In this document: positions 1-7,471 of the stretch, piece after piece
Numbering within the stretch: the first letter of the stretch is position 1
How the letters are laid out: every line of letters starts with the position of its first letter
NCBI GenBank assembly: GCA_024743255.1
Contig: JANSWY010000013.1
Span: 1 to 64,000 of the forward strand
Length of the DNA: 64,000 nt
Reading direction: 5' to 3'
Source of the DNA: a bacterium
Lineage (GTDB): Bacteria; Bacteroidota; Bacteroidia; Cytophagales; Cyclobacteriaceae
Made by a program: the position numbers and the translations under genes
Notes under the pieces: generated by a model
Database searches by the model: none
The model's input: only the letters and a program-made list of their open reading frames with translations
What the model was told of the DNA's origin: nothing

Positions 1-228
1 AGCTCTTTCTTCAGGAGCAAGATCCAATAAGTCTGTACCATCAAAAGTTACTGAACCATCAGTAACTTCATAAGTCTCTCTTCCTGCCAAAACAGATGCT
101 AAAGTACTTTTACCAGAGCCATTTGGTCCCATGATAGCATGTATTTCACCTGGTTTAACCTCCAAATCGATCCCGTTTAGGATTTCTTTATCCTCTATTC
201 TTGCCTTTAGATTTTTAATGCTTAGCAT
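1..228 (-). CDS. sufC: SufC, Fe-S cluster assembly ATPase (partial, C-terminal part outside window)
   Basis: This is the ABC-type ATPase of the SUF iron-sulfur cluster assembly complex, working in the cytoplasm with SufB and SufD. Only the first 76 codons are present, because the gene runs off the left edge. The reverse strand starts MLSIKNLKARIEDKEILNG at 228 and holds the Walker A motif GPNGSGKST, followed by a stretch typical of SufC (LAGRETYEVTDG). It lies 74 bases downstream of sufB on the same strand, as expected for a suf operon. The gap contains two perfect 11-base copies of TAGACTCTAGA (270-280 and 284-294), which have no obvious role. The identity is secure from the motif and the neighbour. 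Confidence 0.93.
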   Translation of the reverse strand, partial: MLSIKNLKARIEDKEILNGIDLEVKPGEIHAIMGPNGSGKSTLASVLAGRETYEVTDGSVTFDGTDLLDLAPEERA

Positions 229-302
229 TCTATATCTGTTGTTTAAATGTGATTCTTTTCTTTAGATGCTAGACTCTAGATAATAGACTCTAGACTTTGG
301 TT

Positions 303-1748
303 TTATCCTACACTACCTTCAAGGGTAAGCGCTAGTAGTTTCTGTGCTTCAACTGCAAATTCCATTGGAAGCTGGTTCAGTACTTCTTTTGCATAACCGT
401 TAACGATTAGCGCCACAGCACTTTCCTCATCAATACCTCTTTGGGTACAATAAAAAATCTGATCTTCACCAATTTTTGAAGTTGTAGCTTCATGCTCAAC
501 GTGAGCTGTTTTGTTTTCTATATCAATGTATGGGAATGTGTGAGCTCCACACTGATTTCCCATTAGCAATGAGTCACACTGAGAGAAGTTACGAGCATTT
601 TCAGCTCTTTTCATTACCTGAACCTGACCTCTGTAGCTATTCTGCGATTTTCCAGCAGAGATACCTTTAGAAACAATTCTCGACTTGGTATTCTTGCCAA
701 TGTGAATCATTTTGGTTCCTGTATCTGCTTGCTGGTAGTTGTTGGTAACAGCAACAGAATAGAACTCACCAACGGAGTTATCTCCTTTCAGAATACAAGA
801 TGGGTATTTCCAGGTTACAGCAGAACCAGTTTCTACCTGTGTCCAGCTGATTTTAGAATTATCACCTTTACAGATTCCCCTTTTTGTTACGAAGTTGTAG
901 ATTCCTCCATTTCCTTCTTTATCACCAGGGTACCAGTTTTGTACCGTTGAGTATTTTACTTCAGCATCTTTCTCCGCTAAAATTTCTACTACTGCAGCAT
1001 GAAGTTGGTTCTCATCTCTTTGTGGAGCCGTACAACCTTCAAGGTAACTTACATATGAAGCCTCTTCAGCAACAATAAGCGTTCTTTCAAACTGTCCTGT
1101 ATTCGCAGCATTAATTCTGAAATAAGTAGAAAGCTCCATTGGACATCTAACTCCTTTCGGAATATAGCAGAATGAACCATCAGAGAATACTGCGGAATTT
1201 AGAGCTGAAAAATAGTTGTCACTTACAGGGACAACTGATCCCAAGTATTTTTTTACCAATTCAGGATGTTCCTGAACAGCTTCACTGAAGGAACAGAAAA
1301 TAATTCCCAGCTTCGATAATGTATCTTTAAATGTAGTAGCAACTGAAACCGAATCAATTACAGCATCTACTGCTACACCAGTAAGTCTTTTTTGCTCATC
1401 AAGAGAAATACCAAGTTTTTCAAAAGTTTCTCGTAATTCCGGATCAACTTCATCCAGGCTATTAAGTTTCTTGGTTTTCTTAGGAGCAGAATAATATATA
1501 AGGTCTTGGTAGTCCACTCTCGGGTAATTCACATTGGCCCAATTTGGCTCTTCCATTTTCTGCCATAATCTGAATGCCTTCAATCGCCACTCTAGTAACC
1601 ATTCTGGCTCATTCTTCTTAGCAGAAATGAAACGAATAATATCTTCATTCAAACCTTTTGGTGCTTCATCCGCTTCTAAATCAACTGACCAACCGTGTTC
1701 GTATTCTTTAGAAGTAAATTCCGCTAATATCTGATCGTCTCCGCTCAT
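303..1748 (-). CDS. sufB: SufB, Fe-S cluster assembly scaffold
   Basis: SufB is the scaffold subunit of the cytoplasmic SufBCD complex, on which sulfur and iron are assembled before transfer to apo-proteins. The 481-residue length is usual for the family. Typical SufB stretches are visible: the [16 protein letters not shown] region near the middle, the EGCTAPQ segment, and the C-terminal [20 protein letters not shown] block, which carries the conserved cysteine and glutamate needed for cluster assembly. The start at 1748 gives the standard charged N-terminus. It precedes sufC on the same strand, and a TAnnTTTG-type box lies upstream at 1802-1809 (reverse strand). Nothing appears truncated. 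Confidence 0.96.
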   Translation of the reverse strand: MSGDDQILAEFTSKEYEHGWSVDLEADEAPKGLNEDIIRFISAKKNEPEWLLEWRLKAFRLWQKMEEPNWANVNYPRVDYQDLIYYSAPKKTKKLNSLDEVDPELRETFEKLGISLDEQKRLTGVAVDAVIDSVSVATTFKDTLSKLGIIFCSFSEAVQEHPELVKKYLGSVVPVSDNYFSALNSAVFSDGSFCYIPKGVRCPMELSTYFRINAANTGQFERTLIVAEEASYVSYLEGCTAPQRDENQLHAAVVEILAEKDAEVKYSTVQNWYPGDKEGNGGIYNFVTKRGICKGDNSKISWTQVETGSAVTWKYPSCILKGDNSVGEFYSVAVTNNYQQADTGTKMIHIGKNTKSRIVSKGISAGKSQNSYRGQVQVMKRAENARNFSQCDSLLMGNQCGAHTFPYIDIENKTAHVEHEATTSKIGEDQIFYCTQRGIDEESAVALIVNGYAKEVLNQLPMEFAVEAQKLLALTLEGSVG

Positions 1749-1801
1749 ATCTATTGGTTAAGATTTTAAAACCTTTTATTTAGACTAATTCAAAATTCCC
1801 G

Positions 1802-1809
1802 CAAAGTTA
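1802..1809 (-). promoter_or_regulatory. Possible -7 box for the suf operon
   Basis: On the reverse strand the bases read TAACTTTG, which fits the Bacteroidota -7 consensus TAnnTTTG. It lies about 53 bases before the sufB start. No TTG was found at the usual distance for a -33 box, so this rests on one half of the promoter only. Confidence 0.3.
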
Positions 1810-1877
1810 ACACCCGGAGGGCGAATTTGTTTAAAGGAATTCTCCTTTTTTTAAACAGACTTTGCCTAGGCAAAAAT

Positions 1878-1942
1878 ACACAAAAAAACCAATCTATTTA
1901 AAATCATTCTAAATAAGAACCTGATTTTAAATAGATTGGTTT
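1878..1942 (-). terminator. Intrinsic terminator of the Lrp-family gene
   Basis: A perfect 21-base inverted repeat pairs 1886-1906 with 1922-1942 around a 15-base loop. Read on the reverse strand the stem is followed by a run of seven T. It sits just after the lrp-like gene and before sufB, so it should separate these two same-strand units. Confidence 0.85.
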
Positions 1943-1969
1943 CAGAGAGGGCTATAAATTCTGTTTATA

Positions 1970-2431
1970 TCAGAATTGAAGGTGTCTATTTAAGCTTTCT
2001 TCAAGTGATATAAATGTCTCCGTCCTTTCAATTCCATCTACATGTTGAATTTTATCATGTAGTACGTCTCTAAGGTGTTTTGTGTCTTTACAATGTATTT
2101 TTAGGAATATACTGTAGTTACCTGTAGTGTAGTGAATTTTTACTACCTCTGGAATTTCTTTCAATTGAGTCACTACATTGTCGTATAATGAGCTCTTTTC
2201 GAGATAGATTCCCATGAAGCAGGTAACGTCATATCCTAGTTTGGAGTAGTCCATCTTGAGAGTCGTGCCACTGACCACACCCATTTCCTCCAATTTTTTC
2301 ATTCTAACGTGGACAGTACCACCAGAGACAAAGACCTTTTTGGCGACTTCCGTGTAAGGGATTTTCGCGTCCTCCATTAATATATTGAGGATTTTAAGGT
2401 CTACATTGTCAATTTCATAATTTTTACTCAT
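1970..2431 (-). CDS. Lrp/AsnC-family transcriptional regulator
   Basis: This is a DNA-binding regulator of the leucine-responsive/AsnC family, which senses amino acids or related small molecules. The first 55 residues form the AsnC-type helix-turn-helix (LKILNILMEDAKIPYTEVAK, then a GGTVHVRMKKLEEMGVV recognition region). Residues from about 65 to the end form the RAM ligand-binding and oligomerisation domain. The length of 153 residues is normal. It is a single-gene unit closed by a strong terminator. The upstream 115 bases are shared with the divergent tRNA-like unit, so the two could influence each other, but no operator was identified. The ligand cannot be told from sequence. Confidence 0.93.
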   Translation of the reverse strand: MSKNYEIDNVDLKILNILMEDAKIPYTEVAKKVFVSGGTVHVRMKKLEEMGVVSGTTLKMDYSKLGYDVTCFMGIYLEKSSLYDNVVTQLKEIPEVVKIHYTTGNYSIFLKIHCKDTKHLRDVLHDKIQHVDGIERTETFISLEESLNRHLQF

Positions 2432-2540
2432 ATTTCAGAGGTTGTTTTGTGAATTATTTAAGCAATCCTTAACAAAATTAGATCAAATCGATTTTTTAAC
2501 CAAATTTATTGAAAAAATTTTAATAGAAGTAAAAGATTAT

Positions 2541-2548
2541 TACTTTTG
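2541..2548 (+). promoter_or_regulatory. Candidate -7 box of tRNA-like unit 1
   Basis: TACTTTTG fits the Bacteroidota -7 consensus TAnnTTTG and is followed by TTTGAATCATCAA, a stretch shared with unit 2 at the same place. The nearest upstream TTG is too far for a good -33 box, so this promoter looks weaker than that of unit 2. Confidence 0.45.
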
Positions 2549-2586
2549 AATCATCAACAGGAAACAAAAACGTTGTTTTCTTTATA

Positions 2587-2738
2587 CTGTAGGATGATGA
2601 AATTGGCAGACATGCCCTCCTGTCCCGGGGGTGAAGATAAGGGATAAACCCTGATCAATTTTGATAATTTGTGATAACAGTTTATCGTGATTAATCGGGG
2701 CTAACCGCTTCGTGGAGGTTCGACTCCTTCTCCTACAG
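2587..2738 (+). ncRNA. tRNA-like RNA, copy 1 (class II, Leu-type D arm, very long variable region)
   Basis: The sequence folds as a tRNA with an oversized variable region. The acceptor CTGTAGGA (2587-2594) pairs with TCCTACAG (2731-2738) over 8 base pairs. The D arm (GAAATTGGCAGACATG) is of the leucine tRNA type. The anticodon stem CCCTC (2615-2619) pairs with GGGGG (2627-2631) around the loop CTGTCCC, putting GTC (2622-2624) at the anticodon. The T arm is GGAGG/TTCGACT/CCTTC (2714-2730). Between anticodon and T arms lie 82 bases with an imperfect 19-base hairpin (2649-2667 with 2682-2700) and a small hairpin CCGC/GTGG. No CCA is encoded. It could be a divergent tRNA, a tRNA with an insertion, or a regulatory tRNA mimic; C at position 37 argues against normal decoding. 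Confidence 0.7.
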
Positions 2739-2775
2739 CAATCATTTTTGGGTTAATGTTGTTTATTTGAAAATT

Positions 2776-2810
2776 GCCTTCTGGAAACGTTCAGAGGGCT
2801 TTTTCTTTTT
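2776..2810 (+). terminator. Terminator of tRNA-like unit 1
   Basis: GCCTTCTG (2776-2783) pairs with CAGAGGGC (2792-2799), followed by TTTTTCTTTTT. The 37-base AT-rich linker before it, starting CAATCATTTTTGGG, is identical at all four related sites in this window. Confidence 0.8.
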
Positions 2811-2894
2811 ATAGCCGTCTGTAAATACACTTCTTCCAATTCGAATCATAACTATTTTTCCTATATAGATTTCATCTTCTTTAAAGGAACTAGG

Positions 2895-3056
2895 TGTGGG
2901 GCTAACCGCTTTGTGGAGTCCAGACGGCTGGTCCCATCGACTCCTTCTCCTACAGCAATCATTTTTGGGTTAATGTTGTTTATTTGAAAATTGCCTTCTG
3001 GAAACGTTCAGTCCTCCTACGTTCCACTTCGGTGGATGAGAAGGGCTTTTTCTTTT
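2895..3056 (+). repeat. 3'-half copy of the tRNA-like unit with rebuilt T arm (copy 1b)
   Basis: From GGGGCTAACCGCTT onward this repeats the last part of copy 1: the small variable-arm hairpin, acceptor 3' strand, identical linker and terminator. The normal T loop is replaced by a 19-base insert containing CCAG/CTGG, giving an enlarged stem GGAGTC/GACTCC. A second insert of about 30 bases, with its own TCCAC/GTGGA hairpin, sits inside the terminator loop. No 5' half is present, so this is not a tRNA. The remaining bases between this copy and unit 1 show nothing coding. Confidence 0.7.
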
Positions 3057-3137
3057 TAAGACCTTCTGTAATTTTCAATACTCTCTTTCGAAATCATTAT
3101 TATTTTTCCTGAACAACCTGTGTGATATCTTAGAAGG

Positions 3138-3171
3138 CACCCTCTCCTTGAGGAGAGGGTAGGGGTGAGGT
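3138..3171. repeat. REP-like palindrome
   Basis: CCCTCTCCTTGAGGAGAGGG forms a 9-base-pair stem, followed by TAGGGGTGAGGTG. A diverged relative lies at 7250-7296. Short palindromes of this kind are common intergenic repeats in Bacteroidota genomes; the family name is not known to me. Confidence 0.6.
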
Positions 3172-3227
3172 GATTCCTAATGGCTTTAAATCCTGATATT
3201 GTCTTTGAACCAGGAGGATGCCTATCG

Positions 3228-3292
3228 GCCCGGGCTATTCGTTACTAGTCCTCACTAGTAACTCGCTGTGGGCTATCCACTGCTATCCCTAT
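3228..3292. repeat. Intergenic palindromic repeat
   Basis: GTTACTAGT and ACTAGTAAC (3241-3262) form a perfect 9-base stem around CCTC. It is flanked by CGGGCTATTCG and CGCTGTGGGCTATCC, which are imperfect mirror copies. No reading frame covers it. It looks like a small dispersed repeat rather than a gene. Confidence 0.5.
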
Positions 3293-3359
3293 CCCTAAAC
3301 GCAATTGGAAATTGAAGATGATTTATTTTTGTGTTTAATTAGGTGATATCAACATTTGT

Positions 3360-3686
3360 ATGACAAATCCAAATACAGAAAAAGATCTAATAGATTTCAT
3401 TGAGGAAAAACTGGGGCTTAGAGTCAATGGAAATACCCGGGTCTTTGATGAACTTCAGATTGACGGACTAGATGCTGACTTATTTATGGAGGAGTTTGGT
3501 GCAAAGTTTGACGTAAACCTCTCATCGTTTGACCCTTCAATTTTCTATTTCTCAGAGTATGAGGTAGGGAATTTTTTTTTAATAATTTTCAGATTGTTCT
3601 TTCATAGAAAAAAGTTGATGAAGAAATCATTTCCTGTTAGTCACCTGGTTTTGGTGATTGAAAAAGGTCAGTGGATCCCAGTTTAA
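3360..3686 (+). CDS. DUF1493-family, acyl-carrier-like protein
   Basis: The 108-residue product matches the pattern of the DUF1493 family, small proteins with an acyl-carrier-protein-like fold. It has an N-terminal FIEEKLG helix, the INGL-type segment here seen as ELQIDGLDADLFMEEFGAKF, and a C-terminal hydrophobic end LVLVIEKGQWIPV. The family's role is unknown to me; no phosphopantetheine DSL serine is present at the usual place, where the sequence has DGLD. The gene stands alone between the palindromic repeats and the PadR gene, inside the segment bracketed by the two tRNA-like units. Transcription could read on into the padR-like gene 88 bases downstream. Confidence 0.6.
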   Translation: MTNPNTEKDLIDFIEEKLGLRVNGNTRVFDELQIDGLDADLFMEEFGAKFDVNLSSFDPSIFYFSEYEVGNFFLIIFRLFFHRKKLMKKSFPVSHLVLVIEKGQWIPV

Positions 3687-3774
3687 TTCGTCTCATTTTT
3701 CATTTATTCTTAAAAATAGAAACATATGAATAAAAATTTCCGTTAATTTGTTCTGAAAAATAGAAAGTAATCAT

Positions 3775-4104
3775 ATGAAAGGATTTATAGGTGAATTTGA
3801 GGAGCTGGTTTTGCTCACAATAGCCAACATGGCGAAAAGTGCATATGGTGTGGCTATCCTCAATGATATCTCAGCCAGGACTAATCGTAAGCTAAGTATT
3901 GGTGCACTCCATTCTACTCTTACAAGACTCGAGGAGAAGGGATACATCACTTCTTATCTTGGTGAACCTACTCAGGAGAGAGGAGGAAGAAGGAAACGGT
4001 ACTTTGAACTGACCTCTGAAGCAATTCAGGCTCTTAGTGATATGAAAGCACTTAGGGATGAATTGTGGGCTGGCTCAAATCTTCAATTCTTAAAATCAAA
4101 GTAA
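3775..4104 (+). CDS. PadR-family transcriptional regulator (module 1)
   Basis: This 109-residue protein has the PadR winged-helix fold: FEELVLLTIANMAKSAYGVAI, then LSIGALHSTLTRLEEKGYI (recognition helix), then the wing with ERGGRRKRYFELT. PadR proteins are small ligand- or stress-released repressors, often of the transporter beside them. It overlaps the following permease gene by one base (TAATG), so the two are translationally coupled. Close relatives with the same genetic arrangement are at 48726-49070 and 51766-52095. The start follows a non-SD leader; GGCGAATTTGAGGA-like N-terminal residues GEFEE are conserved in all three copies, which supports it. Confidence 0.93.
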   Translation: MKGFIGEFEELVLLTIANMAKSAYGVAILNDISARTNRKLSIGALHSTLTRLEEKGYITSYLGEPTQERGGRRKRYFELTSEAIQALSDMKALRDELWAGSNLQFLKSK

Positions 4105-6722
4105 TGCCTTTTAATTCTCCACCAAAACTGGCACTAAAGATCCTTAAATGGTTTTCAGATGGAGCTGATCTGGAAGATATCATTGGAGATATGGAAGAAA
4201 TGTATTTCGATCAGGCCGAATCGAAAAGTTCATTTGTGGCAGGTTTGTTATTCTGGAGGCATACTTTTTCTGTGATTACTTCTTACGCACTTAGAAAGAG
4301 GAAGCGCAATGCTTCATACTCACCTTTCTTTTATCAAAACTCAATAACAATGATCAAAAACTACTTCAAAATTGCAATTCGCAACTTCTCAAAGCATAAG
4401 TTCTTTACTTCACTGAACATTATTGGGCTTGCTCTGGGAATGTCTGTTTCGCTGCTTGCACTATCCATTTCGGTAGCTATTTACCGCTCAGATGATTTTC
4501 ATGAAAAAAAGGACAGAGTATATCAAATCAACACTTATGTTGATAAAGGAGATGAGGATAGAACCTTTGGTTCAACTTATCATGCGGTAGGATATCATAT
4601 TAAGGAGAGATTCCCATTCGTAGAAGATGTCCTTAAAATTAAGTCCGGCTTTAGGCCAACTGTCGACCATTTTGGAAACAATATTGGGTTTCATGGTTAC
4701 TTCTCAGATGAGTCGTTTTTTAATCTCTTCAGCTTTAATCTGGTTGAAGGCGATCCAGGAACAGCCCTGGAGAAGCCCTTTAGCATTGTTTTAACTCAAT
4801 CTGCCGCAAATAAACTTTATCGTGATGATAACCCTATTGGCAAAACCTTAGAAACTGATTACGGATCCTTCACGGTCACAGGCGTGATGGCCGATTTGAA
4901 GCAAACTCATTTGTATTTCGAGGTTCTGACTTCATTCTCAACATATGAACAACTTCAGGATAAACTGGATCTCAAGAATGATTGGGTCAATTTCAGAAGC
5001 AATTATGTTTATGTGTTATTGAATGAAAGCACGTCTGAGAGCACATTCGATAGGTCTCTTTCACAGATGTCTCAGTTTGTAAATTCCTTTCATCCAGAAA
5101 AGACTGTTGAATTGGAGATAGTTGCATTGGATGAAGTAGTTCCCAGATGGAATATTAGTGATGCAATCGGAATTGGTTGGGATGTTCCATCAATGCTTCT
5201 GTTTATGTTTATAGGTCTGCTGGTCTTATTGCCTGCAATCTTTAATTATATCAACCTATCTCTGGCGAGAGCTATAAAACGAGCGAAGGAAGTGGGAATA
5301 AGAAAAGTGGTAGGAGCAGAAAAAGGTCACATCAGAGCACAATTCATAGTGGAAACAATGTTGCTTGCTTTATTTGCACTGGCTGGAGGAGTAATGATTT
5401 TTGTTCCAATGAAAGAGCAGTTTCTTGATGTCGTTATAGCAGCTGAAGTCCTGGATACATCTTTCAATTTTAACCAAGTTACAGCATTGATTGTATTTGC
5501 TTTGACACTTGGGCTCCTTACCGGTTACTTTCCCGCTAAATTCTTTTCGAGGTTGAATCCTTTATTAATTATGAAAGGTTCGATAAGTCAAGGAAAGGTT
5601 AGTATTTCTGGCTTGAAGAAAGGCCTGGTTGTCTTTCAATTTTTCTTGTCATTGGTATTCATCATCGGAATTGCCACTATGGCCCGGCAATATTCATATG
5701 TATTGAGTGCAAACCTGGGTTTTGAGAAGGAGAATGTACTTACAGTTCCTTTCGAGGGTATTGATAAACAGGTTGCTTTAAATGAGCTTGGCAAACACCC
5801 AGATGTCAACTCGATAACAGCAGCTTCCAGTCTTCCAGGAGTAATGGTGTCTGAGGTCAATATGGCTACTTCAAACGACATTGATACTTTTCAAATAAAT
5901 CAGGTATTTATTGGGGATCAATTTGTTGATATGATGAAAATGAGATTGAAATGGGAAGATGGCGTTAGTATCGAACAATCCAACAATAGTTTGGAAATGG
6001 TGATTGTAAATCAGGAGTTTTTGGATCAGGTAAGGGTATTTAATACTCAAAAAGATTCATTGTTGTTTACTCTTGAAAGTGGTAAGAAATGTAGGGTTGT
6101 AGGGATTTTAGAAGATTTATATTTTGAGCCTCTAAGTGAAGTTGTTACCCCATTGATTTTTCGACATTCTTTAGATAAAAGTAATCATGCTCTGCTAAGT
6201 ATTAAGTCAGATAATGTAAAACAAACTATTGGCGAATTAGAGATGATTTGGAGTGATATCAATCAGGATGTGAAGTTTCAATCTGCTTTTCTGGATGATG
6301 AAATAGCGGATGCTTATTACTTTCTGGAAGTGCAGATGAAATTCTTTACTTATTTAAGCGTGCTTGCAATCACAATTTCTTGCCTGGGCCTATTGGGAAT
6401 GGTTTCTTATTCAACTGAAAACAGAATTAAAGAGATAGCAATCCGAAAAATACTTGGTGCCAGTCCTAAGAACCTTTATTATTTACTGACTAAAGACTTT
6501 GCTTATCTCATATTGCTGTCAGCTTTAATTGCTATTCCATTTTCTTACTTCTTTTATGATAAGTTGTTTCTGTACTTCTTAATAAGGCATGGATTAGGAC
6601 TTGGAGTACTGGAAGTGGTATGCGGTATACTGTTTCTGTTTTTGGTTGGGTTTATTTCAATCTATTGGCAAGCCTCAAGAGTGACCAGGGAAAACCCTGC
6701 CGGTAATTTAAGATACGAATAG
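4104..6722 (+). CDS. FtsX/MacB-type permease with N-terminal prefix domain (module 1)
   Basis: The 872-residue product is an integral membrane protein of the MacB/FtsX permease class without an ATPase partner nearby. Residues 1-82 form a prefix domain with PPKLALKILKWF and the motif IIGDMEEMY, then one hydrophobic helix. The permease proper begins at MIKNYFKIAIRNFSKHK (residue 83). It has TM1, a large periplasmic MacB-like core, three TMs with VGIRKVVGAEKGHIRAQF, a second core, and a C-terminal three-TM block with AIRKILGASPKNLYYLL. The start at 4104, overlapping the padR stop, is preferred over the upstream TTG-like extension because both paralogues begin with the same proline-rich prefix. 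NCBI calls such proteins permease prefix domain 2 transporters; the substrate is unknown. Confidence 0.9.
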   Translation: MPFNSPPKLALKILKWFSDGADLEDIIGDMEEMYFDQAESKSSFVAGLLFWRHTFSVITSYALRKRKRNASYSPFFYQNSITMIKNYFKIAIRNFSKHKFFTSLNIIGLALGMSVSLLALSISVAIYRSDDFHEKKDRVYQINTYVDKGDEDRTFGSTYHAVGYHIKERFPFVEDVLKIKSGFRPTVDHFGNNIGFHGYFSDESFFNLFSFNLVEGDPGTALEKPFSIVLTQSAANKLYRDDNPIGKTLETDYGSFTVTGVMADLKQTHLYFEVLTSFSTYEQLQDKLDLKNDWVNFRSNYVYVLLNESTSESTFDRSLSQMSQFVNSFHPEKTVELEIVALDEVVPRWNISDAIGIGWDVPSMLLFMFIGLLVLLPAIFNYINLSLARAIKRAKEVGIRKVVGAEKGHIRAQFIVETMLLALFALAGGVMIFVPMKEQFLDVVIAAEVLDTSFNFNQVTALIVFALTLGLLTGYFPAKFFSRLNPLLIMKGSISQGKVSISGLKKGLVVFQFFLSLVFIIGIATMARQYSYVLSANLGFEKENVLTVPFEGIDKQVALNELGKHPDVNSITAASSLPGVMVSEVNMATSNDIDTFQINQVFIGDQFVDMMKMRLKWEDGVSIEQSNNSLEMVIVNQEFLDQVRVFNTQKDSLLFTLESGKKCRVVGILEDLYFEPLSEVVTPLIFRHSLDKSNHALLSIKSDNVKQTIGELEMIWSDINQDVKFQSAFLDDEIADAYYFLEVQMKFFTYLSVLAITISCLGLLGMVSYSTENRIKEIAIRKILGASPKNLYYLLTKDFAYLILLSALIAIPFSYFFYDKLFLYFLIRHGLGLGVLEVVCGILFLFLVGFISIYWQASRVTRENPAGNLRYE

Positions 6723-6743
6723 GGAAATTAATAAAGTGAATAT

Positions 6744-6769
6744 AAGGGTCCTAACAAGGACCCTTTTTC
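6744..6769 (+). terminator. Terminator after permease module 1
   Basis: AAGGGTCCT (6744-6752) pairs perfectly with AGGACCCTT (6757-6765) around a four-base loop, followed by a short T run. It closes the padR-permease unit 22 bases after the stop codon. Confidence 0.85.
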
Positions 6770-6904
6770 ATTTTTGGCTCAACCTTTTGTTGATTATTTA
6801 ATTGAAATGCTAAGATTTTACAGGAATTTTCAACTTATGATTTATCTAACGTTTTATTCAAAACATTAAAAAATCACTAAAGAAAAAAATATTTCATTAA
6901 AATA

Positions 6905-6936
6905 TTTGTAATAAAATAAATGTTGTATTAGCTTTG
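6905..6936 (+). promoter_or_regulatory. Promoter of tRNA-like unit 2
   Basis: TTTG (6905-6908) and TAGCTTTG (6929-6936) are 20 bases apart, matching the Bacteroidota -33/-7 pattern closely. The expected start of transcription is followed by a perfect hairpin GAAACAA/TTGTTTC (6947-6965) directly before the tRNA-like sequence. Unit 1 has a similar but imperfect hairpin. Confidence 0.65.
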
Positions 6937-6971
6937 AATCATCAATGAAACAAAGAAGTTGTTTCGATACA

Positions 6972-7120
6972 CTGTAGGGTGATGAAACTGGCAGACATGC
7001 CCTCCTGTCCCGGGGGTGGAGATAAAGGATAAATCCCGATCGATTCTGATAAATAGACAATATTTATTGAAATTGATCGTGGCTAACTGCTCCGTGGAGG
7101 TTCGACTCCTTCTCCTACAG
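6972..7120 (+). ncRNA. tRNA-like RNA, copy 2
   Basis: This is the second full copy. CTGTAGGG (6972-6979) pairs with TCCTACAG (7113-7120), the last pair being G-U. The D arm, anticodon arm (CCCTC 7000-7004, loop CTGTCCC, GGGGG 7012-7016; GTC at 7007-7009) and T arm (7096-7112) equal those of copy 1. The 79-base variable region differs a lot from copy 1 in sequence. It still folds into a long hairpin: CGATCGATT (7037-7045) with AATTGATCG (7071-7079), topped by ATAAATA/TATTTAT (7049-7055 with 7061-7067). Structure kept through changed sequence argues for selection on the RNA. Pairing of GCCCT with the base of the hairpin, possible in copy 1, is broken here, so the anticodon-stem reading is preferred. 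Confidence 0.7.
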
Positions 7121-7157
7121 CAATCATTTTTGGGTTAATGTTGTTTATTTGAAAATT

Positions 7158-7187
7158 GCCTTCAGATTTCTGTAGGCTTTTTCTTTT
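7158..7187 (+). terminator. Terminator of tRNA-like unit 2
   Basis: GCCTTCAG (7158-7165) pairs with CTGTAGGC (7170-7177) with one mismatch, followed by TTTTTCTTTTT. The preceding linker is identical to that of unit 1. Confidence 0.8.
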
Positions 7188-7249
7188 TATAGCCTTCTGT
7201 ACTCTTTCCTATCCATTTTAATTCAGATTACTTTTTGATAATTCTTTTT

Positions 7250-7296
7250 CACCCTCTCCTTGTGGGGGACGCCTAGTCGAGAGGGCTGGGGTGAGA
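7250..7296. repeat. Diverged REP-like palindrome
   Basis: CACCCTCTCCTTG and GAGAGGGCTGGGGTGAGA are the two arms of the repeat at 3138-3171, here with a longer, altered centre (GACGCCTAGTC). It occupies the same place relative to unit 2 as the first one does, roughly, to unit 1. Confidence 0.5.
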
Positions 7297-7301
7297 TACT
7301 T

Positions 7302-7425
7302 GGCTAACTGCTCCCTGGAGTCCAGGAGGCTGGTCCCATCGGCTCCTTCTCCTGCAGCAATCATTTTTGGGTTAATGTTGTTTATTTGAAAATTGCCTTC
7401 AGATTTCTGTAGGCTTTTTCTTTTT
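7302..7425 (+). repeat. 3'-half copy of the tRNA-like unit with rebuilt T arm (copy 2b)
   Basis: Starting at GGCTAACTGCTCC, this repeats the 3' part of copy 2 with linker and terminator (GCCTTCAG 7395-7402 with CTGTAGGC 7407-7414). The T loop is again replaced by an insert, CCAG-GAGG-CTGG followed by TCCCATCG, closely related to the insert in copy 1b. The acceptor reads TCCTGCAG instead of TCCTACAG. The same rebuilt form thus occurs twice, each time just after a complete copy. Confidence 0.7.
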
Positions 7426-7471
7426 ATAGCCTTTTTTGTCTTTGAGCTAGTCCTGATTTTCACAAGCATAT

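Noticed and set aside
2614-2701. Anticodon-loop intron in a leucine tRNA, using GCCCT with GGGGC as the stem
   Set aside because: The pairing works in copy 1 but is broken in copy 2 (GTGGC), and splicing motifs of group I introns are not seen at this length.
2587-2738. tmRNA or RNase P RNA for the tRNA-like unit
   Set aside because: The tmRNA start consensus and tag frame are absent and the anticodon arm is complete; RNase P motifs are not present.
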